A program made the position numbers and the translations under genes. Of a stretch of 6,700 nucleotides of DNA, positions 1 to 4,823 are shown piece after piece. A model generated the notes under the pieces. The model ran no database searches and was not told the DNA's origin. It saw nothing but the letters and a program-made list of their open reading frames with translations. This DNA comes from Paracoccaceae bacterium (GTDB lineage Bacteria; Pseudomonadota; Alphaproteobacteria; Rhodobacterales; Rhodobacteraceae), in NCBI GenBank assembly GCA_024742655.1, contig JANSYB010000121.1:1-6700 (forward strand). The letters run 5' to 3'. Positions within the stretch are counted from its first letter, which is position 1. The number at the start of each line of letters is the position of its first letter.

Positions 1-375
1 ATCACCGATCTGCTGCAGCTGATGGCCGAGCAAGGCGCGGATTTCACCAACACCTTCCGCGCGCTTGGCACGCCCGGGGCGCGCGGCCAGTTTCAGGAGC
101 CGGACGCCTATGACACCTGGGAGGCACGCTGGCAAACACGGCTGGCGACCGAGGCGGATCCTACGGCCCTCATGCGTGCCGCCAACCCCGCCTTCATCCC
201 GCGCAATCACCGGATCGAACAGATGATCGCGGCGGCCGTGGCCGGGGATTATGGCCCTTTCGAGCGGCTGAACCGCGTTCTGGCCAACCCGTTCGAGGAT
301 CAACCGGACGCGGCCGATCTCGCGCTTCCCCCCGCCCCGGACGAGGTCGTGCGCCGCACCTTCTGCGGCACCTGA
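1..375 (+). CDS. selO: Protein adenylyltransferase SelO (YdiU family), C-terminal 124 residues only
   Basis: This is the end of an open frame already running at base 1, so the start and the kinase-like catalytic core lie outside the window. SelO proteins are pseudokinases that transfer AMP from ATP to Ser/Thr/Tyr of target proteins and are linked to oxidative stress. Recognition rests on the C-terminal signature: the segment ANPAFIPRNHRIEQMI (about residues 58-73 of the visible part), then the NRVLANPFED segment, then the ending TFCGT. The cysteine third from the end occupies the position of selenocysteine in animal SelO and of the redox-regulated C-terminal cysteine in E. coli SelO (known of the family). 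Here it is an ordinary TGC codon, so no recoding is needed. The gene converges on the next one with a 38 bp gap that shows no convincing terminator. The identification is fairly firm, but activity cannot be judged without the core. Confidence 0.88.
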   Translation: MTDLLQLMAEQGADFTNTFRALGTPGARGQFQEPDAYDTWEARWQTRLATEADPTALMRAANPAFIPRNHRIEQMIAAAVAGDYGPFERLNRVLANPFEDQPDAADLALPPAPDEVVRRTFCGT

Positions 376-413
376 GTTTCATCGTTCCTGAAATACTCGA
401 ACTCGGCGATGCA

Positions 414-1049
414 TCACTTGCGCAACCGGCGGAAAAAACGCGGATTGCGCTCGACGAACTCGTCGATGACCCCGCTCAGCCCGCCACGCGCGCGGCCCCT
501 GAGATAGCCATATCCGGTCCCCGCCCCGATCAGCGCGCCAACCATGTTCACGATCAGGTCGCCCATCGTGTCCCTGAGCCCCGATTTCTGCATGTTCAGA
601 CCGAAAAGCTCATCCATGCCGAACTCGAACACTTCCCAGGCCGTTCCCATGAAAATCGCAAAACAGAACGCCAGAAAGGCCAGAGGCAAGGGCGGGGCTG
701 CAAAACGATCGCCCTGGAACATCATGAAGACCAGCACGAATCCGATCAGCCCGAAGGCAATGGCCGAGGTCCCGTGCATCGCGATATCCCACCACCAGAA
801 CCGTTCATAGAAATCGAACACCTCGCCCAGAAACAGGGTCGCGCCCACGAAAAATGCCACCGCGGCGATGAAACTGGGCGGGACATGGATATCGGCCCAC
901 CGTGCCACGAAAACCGGCGCCAGCGACAGAACCAGCGTCGCGGCGGCCACGAAGGCCAGTTCGAGCTGCCATTGCACCAGCGCCCACAGAATGGCCCCGG
1001 CCAGTGTCAGCCAGATCGCGCGCGCCAGCCATGTCTGATCGGCAAACAC
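414..1049 (-). CDS. DUF2238/YjdF-like six-helix inner-membrane protein
   Basis: This 211-residue protein is dominated by hydrophobic segments at about residues 12-28, 31-50, 60-76, 90-111, 119-136 and 166-183, so it should be a six-helix cytoplasmic-membrane protein. Conserved-looking polar motifs lie at or near membrane edges: WDIAMHGTSA (88-97), WEVFEFGMDELF (138-149) and DTMGDLIVN (160-168). This H/E/D pattern resembles the DUF2238 (YjdF-type) family, whose biochemical role is not established. The C-terminus (184-211) is basic and probably cytoplasmic. The start is GTG at 1049. It is preceded by GGAAGAGG (minus strand, 1065-1058) with an 8-nt spacer, and no in-frame ATG lies further upstream in a better position. 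The gene is divergent from the EEP gene across 40 bp, so its promoter must overlap that gene's promoter or coding start. Family assignment is from motif memory. Membrane topology is clear, function is unknown. Confidence 0.8.
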   Translation of the reverse strand: MFADQTWLARAIWLTLAGAILWALVQWQLELAFVAAATLVLSLAPVFVARWADIHVPPSFIAAVAFFVGATLFLGEVFDFYERFWWWDIAMHGTSAIAFGLIGFVLVFMMFQGDRFAAPPLPLAFLAFCFAIFMGTAWEVFEFGMDELFGLNMQKSGLRDTMGDLIVNMVGALIGAGTGYGYLRGRARGGLSGVIDEFVERNPRFFRRLRK

Positions 1050-1057
1050 CGGTGATG

Positions 1058-1065
1058 CCTCTTCC
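1058..1065 (-). promoter_or_regulatory. Ribosome binding site that fixes the GTG start at 1049
   Basis: The minus strand reads GGAAGAGG here, followed by eight bases and then GTG. It supports the GTG as the true start of the DUF2238-like gene, since no ATG/TTG in the same frame has a comparable site. Confidence 0.6.
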
Positions 1066-1077
1066 GTTCTGCCTTGC

Positions 1078-1084
1078 TATGATA
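1078..1084. promoter_or_regulatory. Near-symmetric -10 element (TATGATA) serving one or both divergent genes
   Basis: On the plus strand TATGAT (1078-1083) matches the sigma-70 -10 consensus in five of six positions. On the minus strand TATCAT (1084-1079) also matches in five of six. For the plus strand, a start point about seven bases downstream falls exactly on the A of the ATG at 1090, which predicts a leaderless EEP mRNA; no Shine-Dalgarno sequence precedes that ATG. For the minus strand, a start near 1072 gives a leader of roughly 22 nt containing the GGAAGAGG site. No good -35 hexamer is visible on either side (17-nt spacing gives ATGCCT for the plus strand). The element is an AT-rich island in GC-rich DNA, which makes a promoter credible, but this is inferred from sequence alone. 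Confidence 0.45.
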
Positions 1085-1089
1085 ACACT

Positions 1090-1791
1090 ATGAATGCGCC
1101 GGGCCTTCGAATTGCAACCTATAACCTGCAGAAATGCGTCGGCCTCGACATGCGCCGCAGGCCGGATCGCAGCCTGTCGGTCATCAATGCGCTTGGCGCC
1201 GACCTTGTGGTGCTGCAGGAGGTGGACAAACGCCTGCCGCCCCGGCCCGCGGCCCTGCCCCATGACATGATCGAAGAGGACGGCTGGACGATTCTGCCTT
1301 TCGGCGCGCCCGGCGGATCACTTGGATGGCATGGCAACGCGATGCTGGCGGGGCCGTCGATCGGCCTGCGTCAGACCGCGCATATCGACCTGCCCGGGCT
1401 GGAACCGCGCGGTGCGATCCTGGCCGAGCTGGACACCCCGATCGGGCCCTTGCGGGTGGTGGGCCTGCATCTTGGGCTGATCCGGCGCTACCGTCTGTTG
1501 CAGGTGGCCACGATCGTGCGGCGCCTGCGGCGGCTGCCACCCATGGCCACGGTTCTGGCGGGGGATTTCAACGAATGGGGCAGTGCCGCGGCGCTGGATG
1601 CCACGGCGCAGGGCGTGCGTTTTGCCCGCACGCCCCCCAGTTTTCCCGCCCCGCGACCGGTGGCCCGTCTGGACCGGATCGCCCTGTGTGACAGCCTGCA
1701 GGCGACGCACGTCGGGCGCCATCTGGTCAAACCCGCGCATATCGCCTCGGATCATCTGCCGGTCTGGGCCGATCTGGCGGCCCGGACCTGA
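1090..1791 (+). CDS. Endonuclease/exonuclease/phosphatase (EEP) family hydrolase
   Basis: This 233-residue single-domain protein has the full series of EEP (DNase I-like) metal-dependent phosphoester hydrolase motifs. They are RIATYNLQKC (7-16, Asn12), VVLQEVDKR (40-48, metal ligand Glu44), WHGNAML (80-86), GLHLGL (125-130, His127), AGDFNEW (157-163, Asp159 and Asn161), RLDRI (193-197, Asp195) and ASDHLPVWADL (219-229, catalytic Asp221-His222). All key acids and the final histidine are present, so it should be active. No signal peptide is visible, pointing to the cytoplasm. The fold covers nucleases, inositol phosphatases and sphingomyelinases, so the substrate cannot be named. The length and the RIATYNLQKC opening resemble small bacterial EEP proteins of the YbhP kind, but no cardiolipin synthase gene is adjacent here. 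The ATG at 1090 puts six residues before the first core strand, as expected, and no other in-frame ATG/GTG lies just upstream. The gene ends 8 bp from the convergent helicase gene. Confidence 0.9.
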   Translation: MNAPGLRIATYNLQKCVGLDMRRRPDRSLSVINALGADLVVLQEVDKRLPPRPAALPHDMIEEDGWTILPFGAPGGSLGWHGNAMLAGPSIGLRQTAHIDLPGLEPRGAILAELDTPIGPLRVVGLHLGLIRRYRLLQVATIVRRLRRLPPMATVLAGDFNEWGSAAALDATAQGVRFARTPPSFPAPRPVARLDRIALCDSLQATHVGRHLVKPAHIASDHLPVWADLAART

Positions 1792-1809
1792 GGCCGCGAT
1801 CAGGCCGCC
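1776..1809. terminator. Inverted repeat spanning both convergent stop codons; possible two-way terminator
   Basis: CCTGA (1787-1791) and TCAGG (1800-1804) form a perfect stem around an 8-nt loop. The TGA inside the left arm is the EEP stop, and the TCA inside the right arm is the helicase stop read on the other strand. Alternatively GGCGGCC (1776-1782) pairs with GGCCGCC (1803-1809) around a 20-nt loop. The 8 bp gap between the genes leaves no other room for a terminator. There is no T-run on either side, so classical intrinsic termination is doubtful. Confidence 0.3.
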
Positions 1810-3080
1810 TTGCTGCGCGGCCCCTTGCGCCGACGGCGTCCCGGCTTGGGCTGGGTCGTGCCCGGCTTGTGACCTCCGCCACCACCGCTGCCACCACGGC
1901 GGCGTCCGCCCCCGCGGTTTTTGGGTTTGGCATTGGGGTCGGCCAGTTGTTCCCAGGGGCGCCCCGAGGCCACGGGGATCGCGATCCCCATCACCTTCTG
2001 GATGTCCTTGAGTTCACCCATCTCGTCGGGGGCGCAAAAGGCAACGGCACATCCGTCGCGGCCCGCGCGCGCGGTGCGCCCGATCCTGTGGATGTAGTTT
2101 TCGGGCACATTGGGCAACTCGTAGTTATAGACATGCTTGACGTCCGGAATATCGAGGCCTCGCGCCGCCACGTCGGTGGCCACCAGAACACGGACCTCGC
2201 CGGCGCGAAACGCCTTGAGCGCCCGGTCCCGCTGACCCTGGCTCTTGTTGCCGTGAATGGCGGCCACGGCAAAGCCCGCCGCCTCCAGCCGTTTGGCCAG
2301 CTTGTCCGAGCCATGCTTGGTGCGCCCGAACACCAGCGCCAGTTCATCGCGGTGCTTGTCCAGCAATTCGATCAGCAATTCGGGCTTCTCCGCCTTGGCG
2401 ATGAAATGCACCTCTTGCGTGACCTTGTCGGCGGCCTTGCCAGGGGGGCTGACCTGCACCCGCTTGGGATGGGTCAGGTAGCTCGCAGCGATCTCTTCCA
2501 TCTGCTTGGGCATGGTGGCCGAAAACAGCATCGTCTGGCGTTCGTCCGGCAGCAACCCCGCGATCTTGCGCAGCGCGTGGATGAAGCCGAGGTCGAGCAT
2601 CTGGTCGGCCTCGTCCAGCACCAGAAAGCGGGTCTGGTCCAGACGCAGCGCGCGACGGTCCAGCAGGTCGAGCAGACGCCCAGGCGTGGCGACAAGCACG
2701 TCGATGCCCCGCTCCAGCCGCTTGATCTGCGGGGAGATGCCCACGCCGCCCACGACGATGCCCACCTTGATCGGCGTGCCCGCCACCAGCGGGATCAGCG
2801 CATCGCGGATCTGACCGGCCAGTTCGCGCGTCGGTGCCAGAATCAGGCTGCGCACGGTCTTGGGATCGGGCTTGCCGCGCAGTTCCATCAATTTCGCCAG
2901 CAACGGCAGCCCGAAGGCGGCCGTCTTGCCGGTGCCGGTCTGGGCCAGCCCCAGCACATCGTGACCATCCAGAGCATGCGGAATCGCATGGGTCTGGATC
3001 GGGGTTGGGTCGGTAATGCCTTCATCTGCCAGCTTTTTCACCAGCGGGCCGGGCAGGCCCATTTCCTGAAACAGGTTCAA
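1800..3080 (-). CDS. rhlE: DEAD-box ATP-dependent RNA helicase, RhlE type
   Basis: This 426-residue protein carries a complete two-RecA-domain DEAD-box core in the expected order. It has the Q motif (Phe4, PTPIQ 25-29), Walker A AQTGTGKT (46-53), PTRELA (83-88), TPGR (132-135), DEAD (156-159), SAT (187-189), FGRTKHGSDKL (251-261), VATDVAARGLD (300-310) and HRIGRTARAG (331-340). Residues 385-426 form a Gly/Arg/Lys-rich, low-complexity basic tail typical of RNA-binding tails in RhlE-like helicases. The expected role is ATP-driven unwinding of short RNA duplexes in ribosome assembly or RNA decay, often important in the cold (family knowledge). The start is TTG at 3080: GGAAGGA lies six bases upstream, and an in-frame TAG at 3086-3084 rules out a longer protein. 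The next candidate, ATG at codon 7, would cut into the Q motif and lacks proper spacing to a ribosome site. The gene stands alone between two convergent/divergent neighbours. RhlE is preferred over DeaD or SrmB because of the short core and tail type. Confidence 0.93.
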   Translation of the reverse strand: MNLFQEMGLPGPLVKKLADEGITDPTPIQTHAIPHALDGHDVLGLAQTGTGKTAAFGLPLLAKLMELRGKPDPKTVRSLILAPTRELAGQIRDALIPLVAGTPIKVGIVVGGVGISPQIKRLERGIDVLVATPGRLLDLLDRRALRLDQTRFLVLDEADQMLDLGFIHALRKIAGLLPDERQTMLFSATMPKQMEEIAASYLTHPKRVQVSPPGKAADKVTQEVHFIAKAEKPELLIELLDKHRDELALVFGRTKHGSDKLAKRLEAAGFAVAAIHGNKSQGQRDRALKAFRAGEVRVLVATDVAARGLDIPDVKHVYNYELPNVPENYIHRIGRTARAGRDGCAVAFCAPDEMGELKDIQKVMGIAIPVASGRPWEQLADPNAKPKNRGGGRRRGGSGGGGGHKPGTTQPKPGRRRRKGPRSKAA

Positions 3081-3086
3081 ATTCTA

Positions 3087-3093
3087 TCCTTCC
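3087..3093 (-). promoter_or_regulatory. Ribosome binding site deciding the TTG start of the helicase
   Basis: GGAAGGA on the minus strand lies six bases before TTG (3080-3078). Together with the in-frame TAG in that spacer, it makes the rare TTG the only sensible start. A TTG start usually lowers initiation rate compared with ATG. Confidence 0.65.
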
Positions 3094-3099
3094 AAGCCT

Positions 3100-3125
3100 G
3101 CGCGACACGCGCGCAAACCGTTGCG
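3100..3125 (-). repeat. Two adjoining short inverted repeats in the helicase mRNA leader
   Basis: GCGCG (3100-3104) and CGCGC (3108-3112) pair around ACA. CGCAA (3112-3116) and TTGCG (3121-3125) pair around ACCG. The two share base 3112 and can compete. On the minus strand they lie just upstream of the helicase ribosome site, so if transcribed they would be leader hairpins. They might influence stability or translation, or be operator-like at the DNA level. Short stems of this size can arise by chance in GC-rich DNA. Confidence 0.35.
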
Positions 3126-3239
3126 GGCCCGTATCTGCGGCCCCGACTTTCGTGGTGCGCCCGAACGCTCGCACGGCGGCATCATCGCCCCCGCACCGGA
3201 TCGGCGCCTGGCCCCACGCGTGATTTTGGGATCATTGGT

Positions 3240-3307
3240 CGACATTCCGGTCTGTCTTGCGGCACGCTCTTGTGGCGGCCTGTCTGCTCACGCGGCAGGG
3301 AATGTCG
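3240..3307. repeat. Nine-base perfect dyad enclosing 50 nt; possible structured RNA or leader
   Basis: CGACATTCC (3240-3248) is the exact reverse complement of GGAATGTCG (3299-3307). Inside, CTGC (3284-3287) can pair with GCAG (3295-3298), stacking against the outer stem. GGTC (3249-3252) can pair with GGCC (3277-3280) through one G-U pair. The result is a branched fold about 68 nt long. It does not fit a tRNA: there is no T-loop or anticodon arrangement, and the closing stem is too long. The strand is undetermined: it could be part of a long Fur/Mur leader, a far-upstream helicase leader, a small RNA, or chance. Confidence 0.3.
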
Positions 3308-3418
3308 GTTGCACGCTACATGAGGGGTCCGCGCAACAAAGTCAACCGCGCGCGGCAAAACTGGTGGAAACCGCGTATCATTCCCGTTATCCAACGGCCG
3401 GACGCTAAAGAACGGTAG
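3302..3418 (+). CDS. Doubtful 38-codon basic small ORF before the Fur/Mur gene
   Basis: An ATG at 3302 opens a frame of 38 codons ending in TAG at 3416-3418, three bases before the Fur/Mur ATG. The product would be strongly basic (10 Arg and 3 Lys), with a Trp pair (QNWWKPRIIP, about residues 19-28) and no hydrophobic membrane segment. In favour is its placement like a leader ORF coupled to the next gene. Against it, AGGGA directly abuts the ATG with no spacer, the second ATG (3320) has no ribosome site, and third-position GC is lower than in the flanking genes. I recognise no family, and it may well be non-coding. Confidence 0.14.
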   Translation: MSVARYMRGPRNKVNRARQNWWKPRIIPVIQRPDAKER

Positions 3419-3421
3419 ACC

Positions 3422-3835
3422 ATGTCCGACACAATCACAGACCGTTGCGAGGCCAAGGGCCTGCGCATGACCGGCCAACGGCGCACGATTGCGGCCGTGC
3501 TCGAGGAATCAGACGATCACCCGGATGTCGAGGAGCTCTATACCCGCGCCTCGACCCGCGACCCCAACATCTCGATCGCGACGGTCTATCGCACCGTCAA
3601 GTTGTTCGAGGAAGCGGGCATTCTCGACAAGCTGGAATTCGGCGACGGGCGCGCCCGCTACGAGGATGCGGAGCGTGACCATCACGACCACCTGATCGAC
3701 ATGAATTCAGGCGAGGTGATCGAATTCGTCGACCCCGAGATCGAGCAATTGCAGGAAAAGATCGCCGAGAAGCTGGGCTATCGCCTCAAGGGCCACCGGC
3801 TCGAACTCTACGGTGTGCCGATCAAGAAAAACTGA
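3422..3835 (+). CDS. fur: Fur-family metal-responsive repressor (alphaproteobacterial Fur/Mur)
   Basis: This 137-residue protein has Fur architecture. Residues 1-82 form the winged-helix DNA-binding domain, with GLRMTGQRR (13-21) and the recognition helix region ISIATVYRTVKLFEEAGI (50-67). Residues 84-137 form the dimerisation/metal domain. The residues His33, Glu81, His88 and His90 match the regulatory metal site, and His87, Asp89, Glu108 and His125 match the second site of E. coli Fur at the same numbers. The two CxxC zinc pairs are absent: the first is Asp93 and Ser96 here, and the only cysteine is Cys9. This zinc-free form, and the segment HHDHLIDMNSGEVIEF (87-102), are typical of alphaproteobacterial Fur/Mur, which in several members of this group responds to manganese and represses Mn uptake genes (known of the family). 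Whether this one senses Mn, Fe or both cannot be read from sequence. The ribosome site is weak. The gene ends 6 bp from the convergent transporter gene. Confidence 0.93.
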   Translation: MSDTITDRCEAKGLRMTGQRRTIAAVLEESDDHPDVEELYTRASTRDPNISIATVYRTVKLFEEAGILDKLEFGDGRARYEDAERDHHDHLIDMNSGEVIEFVDPEIEQLQEKIAEKLGYRLKGHRLELYGVPIKKN

Positions 3836-3841
3836 GGCGCA

Positions 3842-4777
3842 TCAAGGCGCGGGGGCGGGCCCGCGGCGCAGGCGGCGTTCGCGGTGCACGATCATCAGCC
3901 CACCCGCCACGATCAGCAATGCGCCGGGCATCAGCGTGTCGATCGGGGTCTCATCGAAGAACAGCCAGCCAAGCACGAAGGCGATCGGGATGCCGAAATA
4001 GTTGAACGGGGCAAGATTGCTCGGCTCGGTCATGCGGAACGCGACCACGAGACACAGCACGGCACAGCCGCCGAACGTCCCCATCAGCACGATGAAGAGA
4101 AGATCGTGCAGACTGGCGATCGGCGTGAACTGACCGATCGCGACCGCCAGCAGGATGGCCCCCATTGCAGCCACCCCCGAGGAATAGAGGTTGAAAAGCG
4201 GCGTCGGCACGTCGGGGTCGATCAGGCGCGCGGTCACGCCGGTATAGGCATAAAGCACCGCCGCCCCGAGCGGCAAAAGCATGTGCCACGCAAACGCCTC
4301 GCTGCCGGGCTGCATGATCAGGATCACGCCGACGAAACCGACCGCGACCGCCGACCACCGCGCCAACCCGACCCGTTCGCCCAGGATGGGCACCGCAAGC
4401 GCCGTGGTGAAAAGCGCGATGGAATAGGAAATCGTCGTCGCCGTCGCAAAGGCCATGAGACCAAGCGACATGTAGAACATCAACTGCGCGAAAGTCACCG
4501 CCACCCCGCGCCCGACCGCCAGCCGCCATTGCCGGATCGACAGGCGGCGCCCGGCCTTGTGCCAGCCGGCACTCATCCACAGCGCGATGGTGCTGGGGAT
4601 CAGGCCGAACAGGTTGCGATAGGCCGACAGTTCGGCCGCGCTGTAGACGGGCGACAGGTACTTGATGATCAGCCCCATCAGATCGAACAGGATAAGGGCC
4701 CCGATACTGATCAGGATCGCCAGCATCGTGTTGTTCGATCTGTCCTGCATGAAATGCCCGTTCGTGATGCGGCCCAT
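3842..4777 (-). CDS. DMT superfamily transporter, EamA family (ten helices)
   Basis: This 311-residue integral membrane protein has two EamA repeats. Hydrophobic segments lie at about 19-40, 47-70, 87-108, 112-131, 139-157, 163-184, 192-214, 222-246, 253-275 and 281-298. The first repeat ends in ILGERVGLARWSAVAVGFVG (131-150) and the second in FFDETPIDTLMPGALLIVAG (273-292), both the conserved E-containing loop plus helix of this family. EamA proteins are mostly inner-membrane exporters or importers of small metabolites (amino acids, nucleotide derivatives and others), and sequence alone does not give the substrate. The C-terminus is basic, as expected for the cytoplasmic side. The ATG at 4777 is preferred: GAGG (4791-4788, minus strand) lies ten bases upstream. 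ATGs at codons 10 and 18 are alternatives and would still leave all ten helices. It follows the TPR-sulfotransferase gene on the same strand after 46 bp with no terminator in the gap, so the two are probably one transcript. Confidence 0.9.
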   Translation of the reverse strand: MGRITNGHFMQDRSNNTMLAILISIGALILFDLMGLIIKYLSPVYSAAELSAYRNLFGLIPSTIALWMSAGWHKAGRRLSIRQWRLAVGRGVAVTFAQLMFYMSLGLMAFATATTISYSIALFTTALAVPILGERVGLARWSAVAVGFVGVILIMQPGSEAFAWHMLLPLGAAVLYAYTGVTARLIDPDVPTPLFNLYSSGVAAMGAILLAVAIGQFTPIASLHDLLFIVLMGTFGGCAVLCLVVAFRMTEPSNLAPFNYFGIPIAFVLGWLFFDETPIDTLMPGALLIVAGGLMIVHRERRLRRGPAPAP

Positions 4778-4790
4778 GCACCAAGAACCT

Positions 4791-4804
4791 CATTTGCATT
4801 GGCA
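4791..4804 (-). promoter_or_regulatory. TGCCAAT-GCAA element upstream of the first DMT gene
   Basis: The minus strand reads TGCCAATGCAAATG in the 46 bp gap before the transporter start. A close relative, TGCCAATTTGCAA, occurs upstream of the second transporter (6231-6243). The shared core could be a common operator, but this is based on two occurrences only. Confidence 0.2.
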
Positions 4805-4823
4805 TGTCGACTGAAAACGCCGG

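Larger units (their letters stand above)
3081..3421. other. 341 bp intergenic region between divergent helicase and Fur/Mur genes
   Basis: No gene of recognisable family lies here on either strand. Open frames that cross it (for example plus 3121-3408 and minus 3182-3478) have no domain-like composition. What can be seen: the helicase ribosome site near the left end, a pair of short hairpins at 3100-3125, a nine-base dyad at 3240-3248/3299-3307, and a doubtful 38-codon ORF ending three bases before the Fur/Mur start. Both flanking genes read outward, so the region must hold promoters in both directions. I see no confident -35/-10 pair; TATCAT at 3376-3381 is a possible -10 for the Fur/Mur gene but has no matching -35. 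Confidence 0.7.

Noticed and set aside
377..393. TTTCA...TGAAA inverted repeat after selO as a terminator
   Set aside because: A five-base AT-rich stem with a seven-base loop and no T-run is too weak to call in this GC-rich DNA.
3240..3307. tRNA or integron attC site
   Set aside because: Length and closing stem vaguely suggest either, but there is no T-loop consensus or anticodon arm for a tRNA, and no GTTRRRY/RYYYAAC core sites for an attC.
1869..3323. A 484-codon plus-strand open frame antisense to the helicase
   Set aside because: Its translation is rich in His, Gln, Arg and Gly without domain motifs or membrane segments, as expected for the opposite strand of a GC-rich gene. The minus strand holds an unbroken, fully motif-supported DEAD-box helicase.
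3121..3408. A 95-codon open frame in the spacer before Fur/Mur
   Set aside because: It has no ribosome site, its composition is Arg/Ala/Gly/Ser-rich without pattern, and it is out of frame with the only other candidate small ORF in the spacer. Nothing supports translation.
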